From: Candidatus Spongiihabitans thiooxidans
Lineage (GTDB): Bacteria > Pseudomonadota > Gammaproteobacteria > Arenicellales > Poriferihabitantaceae
Length of the DNA stretch: 48,052 nucleotides
Assembly: GCA_001543005.1 (NCBI GenBank)
Contig: LFLB01000029.1
Span: forward strand, 1 to 48,052
Direction: 5' to 3'
Shown here: one piece after another, positions 38,744 to 46,655 of the stretch
Position numbering within the stretch: position 1 is the first letter of the stretch
Layout of the letters: each line of letters opens with the position of its first letter
The notes under the pieces: generated by a model
Seen by the model: only the letters and a program-made list of their open reading frames with translations
The model's database searches: none
What the model was told of the DNA's origin: nothing
Position numbers and translations under genes: made by a program

Positions 38744-39865
38744 GTGAATTCATATTTTTCCATCGCCCCTATGCTTGACCTTACCGACCGGCATTGTCGG
38801 GCATTTTTTCGGTTATTTTCCAGCAATGTCCGGCTATATACGGAAATGGTGGTCGTTGGTTCCATCATTCATGGTGACCGAGAGCGATTTTTAGGCTTCG
38901 ACTCTTGTGAACATCCTGTAGCGTTACAACTCGGGGGACGCGATCCAGAGAAACTCAGTTTCTGCGCACAACTAGCGGAACAATGGGGATACGATGAAGT
39001 CAATCTAAACATCGGCTGCCCAAGCGACCGGGTTAAAAACGCGCAATTCGGCGCGTGTTTGATGGCTGAACCGCAGTTAGTGGCAGACTGCATTGACCGT
39101 ATGGTTGGCAGCGTTGCTATTCCGATTACGGTTAAAACCCGAATTGGCATCGACCATTGCGATAGTTATGAATACTTGGCCAGTTTCGTTAACGCCGTAT
39201 CGAATGCCGGTTGTCGACATTTTATTGTTCATGCCCGAAAGGCGTGGCTAAAAGGTTTGAGTCCTAAACAGAACCGCAATCTGCCGCCGCTGCACTACGA
39301 TCGGGTATATCGCTTGAAAAAGGATTTTCCAAGTGTGCAATTTACCTTAAATGGCGGCATCACTGGCATCGATCAAATTAAAACTCATCTGTCCAAGGTG
39401 GACGGCGTGATGGCCGGTCGCGAGGCTTACCAAAATCCCTGGATAATTAAGGAAATTGACGATTATTTTTTTGCCAGCAATAATTTTCCAGGCGGTAAAC
39501 CGGGTTCATCTCGTTCTGCGCCAGTGCATAGTCGCCAGGATATTGTACAAGCCTATTTGCCTTATGTCGAAAAACAGTTGAGCAGGGGGGTTCGTCTAGG
39601 TCGTATGACACGACACATGCTGGGACTTTTTCATGCTCAATCGGGCGCCAAAAGATGGCGCAGGTATCTGTCTGAACACGGTGTAAAGAAAAATGCCGGG
39701 ATTGAAGTTATTCATGCTGCGTTAAAATTGATTGACGCGGACGCCAATGCCACCAATGTCAACGCAGTGCGAGCTGATTGTCGAGAGCGGCAGCATAGTG
39801 ACGCCATGAATGGCAGGTTGTATATGGGTGATACACCGGCGGTCTGTGTAGCAGGCAATGGCTGA
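38744..39865 (+). CDS. dusA: tRNA-dihydrouridine synthase A
   Basis: About 373 residues. FSIAPMLDLTDRHCRAFFR is the FMN-binding start, VNLNIGCPSDRV contains the catalytic cysteine, and FIVHARKAWLKGLSPKQNR is specific for the DusA group. It reduces U20/U20a in the tRNA D-loop. The frame is open upstream to 38648, but those residues are hydrophobic and unlike the family, so I chose the GTG at 38744, which begins three codons before the conserved YFSIAPM. The C-terminal 30 residues are unusual and poorly conserved. Confidence 0.92.
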   Translation: MNSYFSIAPMLDLTDRHCRAFFRLFSSNVRLYTEMVVVGSIIHGDRERFLGFDSCEHPVALQLGGRDPEKLSFCAQLAEQWGYDEVNLNIGCPSDRVKNAQFGACLMAEPQLVADCIDRMVGSVAIPITVKTRIGIDHCDSYEYLASFVNAVSNAGCRHFIVHARKAWLKGLSPKQNRNLPPLHYDRVYRLKKDFPSVQFTLNGGITGIDQIKTHLSKVDGVMAGREAYQNPWIIKEIDDYFFASNNFPGGKPGSSRSAPVHSRQDIVQAYLPYVEKQLSRGVRLGRMTRHMLGLFHAQSGAKRWRRYLSEHGVKKNAGIEVIHAALKLIDADANATNVNAVRADCRERQHSDAMNGRLYMGDTPAVCVAGNG

Positions 39866-39894
39866 ACCTTTACTTAAATTAGCGGGAGATTAAC

Positions 39895-40803
39895 TTGGTT
39901 AAAGCGGTTGGATATATTGATGGGCAGATCAGCGATTTGGCGGATGTGCGCATTCCGGTGGCGGATCGAGGGTTTCTGTATGGCGATTCGGTGTATGAGG
40001 TATTTAGAACTTATTCGGGCATCCCGTTTCTTTTCGATGAACATTATCAAAGGCTTTTGAATTCGGCGCGTTTAATCGAAATGGACATCAAGCAAAGCAA
40101 ACAGGAAATCATTTCCGCAGTGAAGCGCACTGTCCGCGCAAGTTTGCCGGTTACGGGAGAAGATGTTTATACGCGCTACCAGATTACGCGCGGTGAAGGT
40201 CCGATTGATCTTAACCCTGGACTGTCGCTACAAACCAGGTTGGTTATCATTGTCAAGGCTGCGCCTCAGTGGAATCAGGAATTCTATGATAAAGGGTTGA
40301 CCTTGGCGGTGCCGAAATTGCGCCGCAATAGTGTGAACAGTCTCAATCCCAATATCAAGGGCGGAAATTATCTGAACAATATTATGGCTTTGGGAGAAGC
40401 CAAAAAACTGGGCGCCGATGATTGTTTAATGCTTGATGAAAAAGGGCAGGTTGCAGAATGCTCAAATAGCAATGTTTGGTTTGTTGTGGGTGGGAAACTG
40501 GTTACGCCCGCTGGCGGCAACCTCGACGGGCTGACCCGGCGTTCGCTAATTTCATTACTTACCGACGCCAATATTGAGGTTGTGCAACGTCCCATTCATA
40601 ATGAAGAACTCACCGAGGTGACGGAGTGTTTCGTGACCAGTGCCACCCGTGAGCTCATGCCGGTTCATGCACTATATTTGGTCGATGGAAGCAGGATTGA
40701 TTTCCAGGCTGGGGGCGGGCAGCAGACCCGCCAAGCCATGAACATTTATAAACAGATGCTGAAAGATTTTGTTAAAGAAAATAAAGAAAATGCCTGGTTC
40801 TAA
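39895..40803 (+). CDS. Class IV PLP aminotransferase (D-amino acid/branched-chain/ADC lyase group)
   Basis: A 302-residue fold-type IV enzyme. VADRGFLYGDSVYEVFRTY is the N-terminal signature, NPNIKGGNYLNNIMAL carries the PLP lysine, and AECSNSNVWFVVGGKLVTPA with TRRSLISLL the phosphate-binding parts. It could be a branched-chain aminotransferase, a D-amino acid aminotransferase or aminodeoxychorismate lyase. I cannot decide. The start is TTG at 39895, supported by gcgggag about eight bases upstream. It follows dusA by 29 bases. Confidence 0.88.
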   Translation: MVKAVGYIDGQISDLADVRIPVADRGFLYGDSVYEVFRTYSGIPFLFDEHYQRLLNSARLIEMDIKQSKQEIISAVKRTVRASLPVTGEDVYTRYQITRGEGPIDLNPGLSLQTRLVIIVKAAPQWNQEFYDKGLTLAVPKLRRNSVNSLNPNIKGGNYLNNIMALGEAKKLGADDCLMLDEKGQVAECSNSNVWFVVGGKLVTPAGGNLDGLTRRSLISLLTDANIEVVQRPIHNEELTEVTECFVTSATRELMPVHALYLVDGSRIDFQAGGGQQTRQAMNIYKQMLKDFVKENKENAWF

Positions 40804-40876
40804 TCCTTTCATTAGTATGCTTAATTATTCGGCTTAATTATGCTACATAAATCAATTATAACTATCGAGACGATGG

Positions 40877-41671
40877 ATGTTTGAAAATTTGAGCTTCGAC
40901 ATGGTTATCCGCCTTTATGCATTTTCAATCGTGCTCGGGGTGCTGGTGTTATGGGAATTGTTAGCGCCCAGACGCTTAAACATATTAAGGAAACTGCGCT
41001 GGCCATCAAATTTTGGAATTTTCCTGATCAATTCAGTGTTGCTTGTGCTCGTCCCGGTGTCAGCTCTTGGGGCATCTTTACTATCTCTGGAATATAAATT
41101 CGGGTTGTTTATCTGGTTCAAGGTATCGCTATGGCCCTCGATTATACTGACCCTGTTGATATTGGATATGGCAATATACTGGCAGCATAGATTGTTTCAC
41201 ATGTTCGGTTCATTGTGGCGAATTCATCGGATGCACCATACCGATACTGAGTTTGATGTTACCACCGCACTTCGATTTCATCCCATCGAAATACTGCTGT
41301 CTATTTTAATTAAGGGGGCTGTAATCATTTTACTTGGCGCGCCGATTCTTGCTGTCATCGGATTCGAAATCATATTAAATAGCGCGGCTATGTTTAACCA
41401 TAGTAATGTGCGAATGCCTCGGTGGCTGGATAAATATCTTCGTTACCTTGTGGTAACCCCGGATATGCACCGTGTGCATCATTCGGTCTATAACGATGAA
41501 CATGATTTTAATTACGGGTTTTGCCTGTCATGGTGGGATCGATTGTTCGGCAGTTACGTCGCTCAACCGAAAGACGGGCATTGCGAAATGACGATTGGGC
41601 TTGAGATTTTCAACCAAAAAGAGGATGCAAGACTGGACAAATTGCTCACCCAGCCGTTTCGATCTCAATGA
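40877..41671 (+). CDS. Sterol desaturase / fatty acid hydroxylase family membrane protein
   Basis: A 264-residue integral membrane di-iron oxygenase. The histidine clusters are HRLFH, HRMHH and HRVHH, the HX3H, HX2HH and HX2HH set of the superfamily, plus NHSNV between them. Four membrane segments are visible. Bacterial members hydroxylate or desaturate lipids or sterol-like compounds. No other sterol gene is seen, so the substrate is open. A 13-bp x 4 tandem array begins exactly at its TGA stop. Confidence 0.87.
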   Translation: MFENLSFDMVIRLYAFSIVLGVLVLWELLAPRRLNILRKLRWPSNFGIFLINSVLLVLVPVSALGASLLSLEYKFGLFIWFKVSLWPSIILTLLILDMAIYWQHRLFHMFGSLWRIHRMHHTDTEFDVTTALRFHPIEILLSILIKGAVIILLGAPILAVIGFEIILNSAAMFNHSNVRMPRWLDKYLRYLVVTPDMHRVHHSVYNDEHDFNYGFCLSWWDRLFGSYVAQPKDGHCEMTIGLEIFNQKEDARLDKLLTQPFRSQ

Positions 41672-41720
41672 GAAATAACAGTGAGAAATAACAGTGAGGA
41701 ATAGTTGCGAGAAATAGCTG
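41669..41720. repeat. 13-bp x 4 tandem array beginning at the sterol-desaturase stop
   Basis: Two perfect units tgagaaataacag (41669-41681, 41682-41694) are followed by two diverged units, tgaggaatagttg and cgagaaatagctg. The first TGA is the stop codon. TGA recurs at 41682 and 41695, so all three frames are closed. Confidence 0.9.
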
Positions 41721-41745
41721 GCGGTTAAATACTACCTATAAAACT

Positions 41746-42012
41746 ATGCCCATAAATCGAAAGCTTCTGGAAATTCTGGTCTGTCCAATCACAAAACTGC
41801 CGGTTTTCATTTTAGAAGAACAAAAACTTCAGAAATTAAATGGATTGATAGCTCAAGGAACTCTGCAAACTATGGATGGTGAATCTATTTCGGAACCGCT
41901 TCAGGAAGCTCTGATTACCCGCAATAAAAATATAATTTACCGTATCGAAAACAATATTCCGATTATGCTCGAAAGCCAGAGTATCGCAGTTGACCAAATA
42001 GAGGGATGGTAA
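41746..42012 (+). CDS. Trm112/YcaR-like small protein
   Basis: An 88-residue protein. KLLEILVCPITKLPV near the start and YRIENNIPIMLESQS near the end are the two conserved parts of the Trm112/YcaR family. Typical members have a CPxC zinc motif. Here only one cysteine (CPIT) remains, and the middle is longer than usual. The family is thought to activate methyltransferases in eukaryotes. In bacteria the role is unclear. An IS element starts 63 bases after its stop, and 42013-42075 holds nothing I recognise. Confidence 0.72.
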   Translation: MPINRKLLEILVCPITKLPVFILEEQKLQKLNGLIAQGTLQTMDGESISEPLQEALITRNKNIIYRIENNIPIMLESQSIAVDQIEGW

Positions 42013-42075
42013 GTTTAGAAGTGGCCCCAAAATCAGGATAGTGCGATAAGTGTCTTTTCTGTTAAATTTTCATTA

Positions 42076-42806
42076 GGGTCTGGTGAACTTCAGCCAATTA
42101 ATGTTAGGCCAAAGCACTATGACGAAAGGGGAAAACAAGCATTATCGCCGCTCGCATATTTCAGAAAACAAATTCAGACAACGGCTGAAATGTTTTGCCC
42201 TGGACTTGAATGCTTATGAAACCCATCAACTGACTCATATTTCCCATCGTTCGTGCAAAGTTATTTACGCAAAATTGCGTTGCCATATCGTGACGTATTG
42301 CATGGCAAGTGATGCTGGTGCAAGTGCTTTCGAATTAGATGAAGGTCATTTCGGAGCCCGTCGAATTCGGGGCAAGCGCGGTCGTGGAGCAGCCGGCAAA
42401 CACCGGTCTTTGGGCTTCTCCAAAGAGAAGGGGAAGTTTACGTCGAAATTGTAAACTGTTCATGTGAGAGCCTGTTGCCCATCATACAAGGAAACATCCT
42501 TGAACGGAGTACAATCCACACCGACGGATGGAAAGCGTATGAGGGGCTCATTTTGAACGGATACGATCACTACCGGGTGTTCCACTCTAAAAATGAATTT
42601 GCGCGCGGGAAAGGTCACGTCAATGGCATCGAAAGTTTTTGGTCATTTGTAAAAAGACGGCTAGCCCAATCCAATGGCATTGGCAAGAAAACTTTCTATC
42701 TGCATCTCAAAGAATGTGAATACAGATTTAATCATCGGAGCAAAAACCTGTATGCTCTACTACTCATGGCATTAAGAAAAAATCCTATATGAAGTTCACC
42801 AGACCC
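42076..42806 (+). mobile_element. IS1595-type insertion sequence
   Basis: Perfect 17-bp terminal inverted repeats, gggtctggtgaacttca at 42076-42092 and its complement at 42790-42806, bound a 731-bp element with one broken transposase gene. The 8-bp flanks (tttcatta and ataaaaaa) are not a duplicated target, so the element may have deleted adjacent DNA after insertion. It sits inside the integron integrase gene. Confidence 0.88.
42083..42792 (+). pseudogene. IS1595-family transposase, frameshifted
   Basis: The first frame gives ELDEGHFGARRIRGKRGRGA and ends after KHRSLGFSKEK. The homologous sequence goes on in another frame as QREGEVYVEIVNCSCESLLP, then IHTDGWKAYEGLILNGYDHY, HVNGIESFWSFVKRRL and FYLHLKECEYRFNHRS. 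One frameshift near 42410-42425 separates the halves of the DDE-type (ISXO2-like) transposase. The catalytic parts are otherwise present, so the damage may be recent. Confidence 0.85.
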
Positions 42807-43027
42807 ATAAAAAATACCAAAGCATTTAAAGCTTGATTTTGTGTGCTAGGTGCAACTTTTTGCTTAACTGCTAAATAAGTTAAATATTTTTCAACTTTTT
42901 GTTCAGAAAACTTTAACAGTGATTCTCTATTTTTTAATTGATGAAATTTAATAAATCGACTAACCCAATCACAATAGGTATTTTCAGTCGCATAGGCATA
43001 ACCCTGTCGGCGCAACACTGCTCGCAT
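42807..43027 (-). pseudogene. intI: Integron integrase IntI, N-terminal fragment
   Basis: About 70 codons of an integron-type tyrosine recombinase. MRAVLRRQGYAYATENTYCD, WVSRFIKFHQLKNRESL and VEKYLTYLAVKQKVAPSTQN then QALNALVFF match the SAM-like N-terminal domain of IntI. The frame then enters the IS end. The catalytic domain (Arg-His-Arg-Tyr) is absent both inside the IS and in the 63 bases beyond it. The expected N-terminal residues (KTLLQE) continue upstream in frame without an ATG, and ATG-GCT-AAC-TAA nearby in another frame hints at a further frameshift. It is transcribed away from the cassettes, as usual for integrons. Confidence 0.85.
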
Positions 43028-43226
43028 TTCTTGCAGTAAAGTTTTATTTTTAGTTAGCCATAATATTAAAAAAGGTCATTGACAGATTTTTCGTATAAGA
43101 CTTAATATCAAGTTTTATTAACAGGTTTTTATTGAAAACAAAGTTAATATGCCTGATTTTATTTTTAATATAGTGTATTAAGGCAATAATGCCTTATACT
43201 AATTGTTAGATTCCTAGGAGTACTAA
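43028..43226 (+). other. attI region of the integron
   Basis: AT-rich interval between the integrase start and the first cassette gene. The core recombination site GTTAGAT lies at 43205-43211 (consensus GTTRRRY). Just upstream are the palindrome aaggca-ataa-tgcctt (43180-43195) and a -10-like TATACT (43195-43200) without a clear -35. A cassette promoter would be expected here. I looked for a LexA box and found none. Confidence 0.65.
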
Positions 43227-44441
43227 ATGAAAGATAGGCAAGAATTAATCCCTAATGCAAACAGAGAGATTATAGAAGCTTCTGGTGTCAATGATTTGCT
43301 CGCTCAAATTAGACCACACTGGCAAGCAAAAAATTTAATCCGGCGCGTCACAAAGCTACTTCACGTAGATCCTAGTAGCGCTTGCCAACGATTATTCAAT
43401 GCATCTATACATGATCTAAGAGAGAAAATACTTTTCGCTGGTGTTGATATAGCTGCTGAAGCAGCGAAGCAACATGAATTACCACCTATTTCAAATGCGG
43501 AAACTATAGAAAACTATTCGACACTGCGAATGATAGATCTTGCATATCGAATGGGTCTTTTATCAAGACCCGGATATAGACGAATTCTTCGCGCATATGA
43601 CATCCGAAAGGACTTAGAGCATGAAGATGATGAATACGAAGCTGGGGTTGAGGATTGTGTTTATATTTTTAGAACATGCGTCGATGTTATTCTATCGAAA
43701 GATCCTATTGAGCTGATAAAGCTCACAGATATAAAGGAGATAGTTGAGAGCGCAGAAGCTACAACGCTAAATGAAAATTTGCTCGAAGAGTTTGAACATG
43801 CGCCAGAGCCAAGACAGCTTGAAATTTACAAATTTTTAGTTAGTTCCTCTTTAAGCGTTGAGTTACCTGATGTTGTGAGGCATAACTGCTACATGGCACT
43901 ATTTTCGCTAAAAGGAATTTCACATAGCCAAGTATTGATTACATGTGCTAGAGAATTTGTAAAAAGAATTGGTAAGCGAGGCCCTTCTTTAATTGAGGCG
44001 CGCGTTGCTTATGGGGCTGGGTTGCTGCCCTATTTAAAACAAGCACAAATTAAAGATTTTTATGACAACTATTTTCAGGAAATGGCCAGAATTGGATATT
44101 CTTGGGGCGCGCATAATTCGCACGGAGAGCTATTGCGAAACCTTGACGAAATTGGGGGGTTAGAATTTTGTCCGGATGAATGTCTAGAAAAATATATCGA
44201 GTGGTTGGTGCTGTGTTATATCGGGTCATCAGGTGGTAGAACTTCATACGGCAATGTCAGAAATGTTTTTTATAGCAATGTTGGTGCACCAATCGCCATA
44301 AAGATTTTAAGTAATAAAACAAAAAACATTTCTGCTCTTGTCGCAGGTTTAGAAACGAGTAGTAAAACTGTCGCATATGCACTTAATGATGAACACATTG
44401 CACGGCGTTTTCACTCGATTCTAGATGAAATTGAACAGTGA
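43227..44441 (+). CDS. Cassette 1: unknown protein with HEPN-like motif
   Basis: A 404-residue protein that I do not recognise as a named family. The part around residues 95-160 is helical and contains AYDIRKDLEHEDDEYEAGVE. Arg 127 and His 132 form the RX4H pattern of HEPN ribonucleases, in a context (LRAYDIRKDLEHED) like HEPN-type proteins. The C-terminal 230 residues are helical and have no motif I can name. There is no signal peptide or membrane segment. It has aggag at 43216-43220 before the ATG and is the first cassette, hence the one closest to any array promoter. A toxin or defence role is inference. Confidence 0.6.
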   Translation: MKDRQELIPNANREIIEASGVNDLLAQIRPHWQAKNLIRRVTKLLHVDPSSACQRLFNASIHDLREKILFAGVDIAAEAAKQHELPPISNAETIENYSTLRMIDLAYRMGLLSRPGYRRILRAYDIRKDLEHEDDEYEAGVEDCVYIFRTCVDVILSKDPIELIKLTDIKEIVESAEATTLNENLLEEFEHAPEPRQLEIYKFLVSSSLSVELPDVVRHNCYMALFSLKGISHSQVLITCAREFVKRIGKRGPSLIEARVAYGAGLLPYLKQAQIKDFYDNYFQEMARIGYSWGAHNSHGELLRNLDEIGGLEFCPDECLEKYIEWLVLCYIGSSGGRTSYGNVRNVFYSNVGAPIAIKILSNKTKNISALVAGLETSSKTVAYALNDEHIARRFHSILDEIEQ

Positions 44442-44448
44442 GAACAGA

Positions 44449-44553
44449 ATCTAACAAATTGCTGCACGCGGACTCCGCAAGCTGTTGTGCTTTTTGCAAT
44501 AAAAACGCAAAAACACGCGACAACTTGCTACGCCGGTGAGCAAGGCGTTATGT
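44449..44553 (+). repeat. attC site of cassette 1
   Basis: Starts with ATCTAAC (RYYYAAC) and ends with GTTATGT. The arms gcaagctgttgtg and cacgcgacaacttgc pair around a central stretch. About 105 bp, the longest attC in the array. Confidence 0.85.
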
Positions 44554-44564
44554 GACGGAAAAAT

Positions 44565-45185
44565 ATGCCTGATTATCAAACAATAAAAGAGCTTGTAATT
44601 GAAACTTGTATGAGTGAAGGCTTATTCCCTTCCTATGAAAAATTAACCTCACTTATTTTAAAAAACTTCCCAAACAGCAAATGGAAAAAGACGCATTATG
44701 CTTGGTATAAATCAAAAATTAAGAGAGGGGAAATAATTGTACCTGGATTTGATAATACTGAAATGAGTGACAATGAAGCCAATAGCGGTAATTCTGAAGA
44801 TGAAATATTTGAAACTATTGATGCGAGTATATCTTTGGAAAAAGATTTACACTCTTATTTAGCAACAAGAGTGGGTGAAATAGAAACTAATCTCGTATTG
44901 GCAGATGATGGTGTTGAGTATCAAACTGATGCAGGGCGAATAGATATTTTAGCAAATGATTCTCACGGAAATCCTGTAGTGATTGAATTGAAAGCAGGGA
45001 AAGCTAAAGATAACGCCTTAGGTCAGTTATTGGGATATATGGGATGTATTGCAACAAATGAAAATATAAGGGGTATCTTAGTTGCTTCTGATTTTGATAA
45101 AAAAGTAATTTATGCCTCCAAATGTCTTAAAAATATTAAATTACTAAAATATAAGGTTTCTTTTGAATTGCAAGAAATCACATAA
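44565..45185 (+). CDS. Cassette 2: PD-(D/E)XK nuclease with DUF91/NucS-like domain
   Basis: A 206-residue protein. The C-terminal half reads LEKDLHSYLATRVGEIETNL, then GRIDILANDSHGNPVVIELK, then AKDNALGQLLGYMG. Asp 127, Glu 141 and Lys 143 fit the PD-(D/E)XK catalytic set, and the order matches the NucS/DUF91 nuclease domain. The N-terminal 55 residues (SYEKLTSLILKNFPNSKWKK) resemble small domains that often precede such nucleases and may bind DNA. The acidic linker 62-90 separates the two. The stop overlaps the attC start. Substrate unknown. Confidence 0.8.
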   Translation: MPDYQTIKELVIETCMSEGLFPSYEKLTSLILKNFPNSKWKKTHYAWYKSKIKRGEIIVPGFDNTEMSDNEANSGNSEDEIFETIDASISLEKDLHSYLATRVGEIETNLVLADDGVEYQTDAGRIDILANDSHGNPVVIELKAGKAKDNALGQLLGYMGCIATNENIRGILVASDFDKKVIYASKCLKNIKLLKYKVSFELQEIT

Positions 45186-45235
45186 CAAATCATTCCAGCC
45201 GACCGCTAACGCGTCGGCTGAATTTAGCGTTATAA
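45180..45235 (+). repeat. attC site of cassette 2
   Basis: ACATAAC at the start, GTTATAA at the end, with arms cagccgac and gtcggctg. About 56 bp. It shares the left part aacaaatcattcca with the attC of cassette 3 and nearly with that of cassette 7. Confidence 0.88.
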
Positions 45236-45253
45236 ACTTTGAGGAATAGAACA

Positions 45254-45547
45254 ATGGCTGGCAAAAAAAGCGGTAAGTTTGATAGTAGTGGAATTGAGGG
45301 TTTGGCAAAAAACAAACCCGTTGTGTACAAAATAGAAAATTCTAAAGGTGAAAATATTTACATTGGTGTGGCAAAACGCGGAAGAGTTGAAGAAAGATTA
45401 AAAGAACACTTGCCTGGTGCACAAGATGCAATTCGTGGAGGGGTAAAAGTAAAAATTCAACAAAAATCTAATATTGCAGGGGCTTTGAAAGCTGAAGCAA
45501 GAATTATAAAAAGCCAACAACCCGCCCAAAATAAAAAAGGTAAGTGA
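45254..45547 (+). CDS. Cassette 3: small GIY-YIG-like protein
   Basis: A 97-residue basic protein. KPVVYKIENSKGENIYIGVA carries the paired GIY-YIG-type strands (VYK at 24-26 and YIG at 36-38), followed by arginines (44, 48), EHL, and a late glutamate in AEARIIKS (Glu 81). This is a minimal GIY-YIG nuclease fold without an added DNA-binding domain. The ATG at 45254 follows gagg at 45241-45244. The first motif departs from GIY, so activity is not assured. Confidence 0.65.
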   Translation: MAGKKSGKFDSSGIEGLAKNKPVVYKIENSKGENIYIGVAKRGRVEERLKEHLPGAQDAIRGGVKVKIQQKSNIAGALKAEARIIKSQQPAQNKKGK

Positions 45548-45560
45548 GTTATAGGTCAGT

Positions 45561-45617
45561 TTATAACAAATCATTCCACCTGACCGCTAACGCGGCAGGT
45601 GAATTCAAGCGTTATGC
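45561..45617 (+). repeat. attC site of cassette 3
   Basis: TTATAAC to GTTATGC, with arms cacctgac and gcaggtg. About 57 bp. Confidence 0.88.
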
Positions 45618-45633
45618 CCAATAAAATAAAAAC

Positions 45634-46095
45634 ATGAGATACATCTGGAATAAACTAAATCGGCAACAAGTAGGTGCATATAGCGAATATTTCGTAAAAA
45701 TGGAATTAACAATGTACGGCTTTCAGGTTTACACAACAGAAGTAGATGATAGAGGCATTGATTTTGTTGCAAGATATAACAAGGGTTCATATCTCTCTAT
45801 TCAGGTTAAATCTATTAGAGAATCAGGTTATGTTTTTATGCAAAAAGACAAATTCACGCCATCTAAAGATCTGTATCTTGCATTAGTAATACTCAACGAA
45901 GGCAAAGAACCAAATTTATATTTAATACCTTCTCCCGCATGGCAAGAATCAAATGATTTATTCAAAGACAAAAATTATGAGGGGAAAAAAAGCAAACCAG
46001 AATGGGGGCTAAATATTTCAGGTAAAAACATGCCTTTATTAAATGACTATTCGTTCTCACAGGCAATAGAGGCAATCATTAATGAGCAGGCATAA
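45634..46095 (+). CDS. Cassette 4: PD-(D/E)XK-like (DUF4365-type) protein
   Basis: A 153-residue protein. VGAYSEYFVKMELTMYGFQV, then TEVDDRGIDFVARYNKG and YLSIQVKSIRESGYVF, have the spacing of a small PD-(D/E)XK nuclease fold: Glu 18, Asp 43, Gln 57 and Lys 59. Similar DUF4365-type domains are common in mobile and defence loci. The stop overlaps the attC start. No clear ribosome binding site precedes the ATG at 45634. Confidence 0.7.
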   Translation: MRYIWNKLNRQQVGAYSEYFVKMELTMYGFQVYTTEVDDRGIDFVARYNKGSYLSIQVKSIRESGYVFMQKDKFTPSKDLYLALVILNEGKEPNLYLIPSPAWQESNDLFKDKNYEGKKSKPEWGLNISGKNMPLLNDYSFSQAIEAIINEQA

Positions 46096-46181
46096 CAAGT
46101 CACTGCAGCTGACCAGTGTCAATACGCCGTTTCGCTGCGCTACACTCTGTATTGCCCGTCAGCTGAGTTCAAGCGTTATTT
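46090..46181 (+). repeat. attC site of cassette 4
   Basis: GCATAAC to GTTATTT, with outer arms gcagctgac and gtcagctg and an inner pair aatacg/tgtatt region. About 92 bp. Confidence 0.85.
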
Positions 46182-46223
46182 TTTTAATGCGTGTTCTATA
46201 ACTTTTAAAATTGGAGTGATTAT

Positions 46224-46514
46224 ATGAAGATAATTTTTAGTAGCATCTTGATTTTGGTTGTTGTTGGCTGTGCGTCGCCTATTACTAGAGAGGAAACACA
46301 GAACCTTTCATACAATTGCAGCGATGTTGATGAAAAAATTTCTATGTTGTTAGAAGAGAGGGGAAAAAATAACCGACGCGTTTTGAATGGCGTACGCTCC
46401 GTGCTTCCTGTGAGTGCAGTTGTAAATGTCATTCGTGGACGCTATAAAGAAAATGCCGCAATTGCTACCGGTGTTTGGGCTGAAGTTTTAGACAAAAAGA
46501 TTGCTGAAATGTAA
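46224..46514 (+). CDS. Cassette 5: small lipoprotein
   Basis: A 96-residue protein with a lipoprotein signal peptide, MKIIFSSILILVVVGC, and the lipid-modified cysteine at residue 16. The rest is charged, with a short glycine/valine-rich stretch (SVLPVSAVVNVIRG) that may contact the membrane. No family recognised. ggagtg lies 8-13 bases before the ATG. Exported and membrane proteins are common in integron cassettes. Confidence 0.7.
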   Translation: MKIIFSSILILVVVGCASPITREETQNLSYNCSDVDEKISMLLEERGKNNRRVLNGVRSVLPVSAVVNVIRGRYKENAAIATGVWAEVLDKKIAEM

Positions 46515-46578
46515 ACGTATCAGAGGCAATGCTAACCTGGGGAAATTTCAAGAATTATTGCTTTTACCTAGAGGTTAA

Positions 46579-46626
46579 AAATAACAAGACATTGCAGCGG
46601 ACAAGCCGCTGAATGCGGCGTTAGGC
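46579..46626 (+). repeat. attC site of cassette 5
   Basis: Starts near AAATAAC and ends with GTTAGGC, arms gcagcggac and ccgctgaatgc. About 48 bp, the shortest of the array. Confidence 0.82.
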
Positions 46627-46655
46627 CGCAATAGACTGTAGGGAAATAAAACAAA

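Noticed and set aside
42068..42814. A target-site duplication around the IS1595-type element.
   Set aside because: The 8-bp flanks differ (tttcatta and ataaaaaa), so no duplication can be claimed.
43028..43226. A LexA site at the integrase promoter.
   Set aside because: No CTGT-N8-ACAG or close form is present on either strand in this interval.
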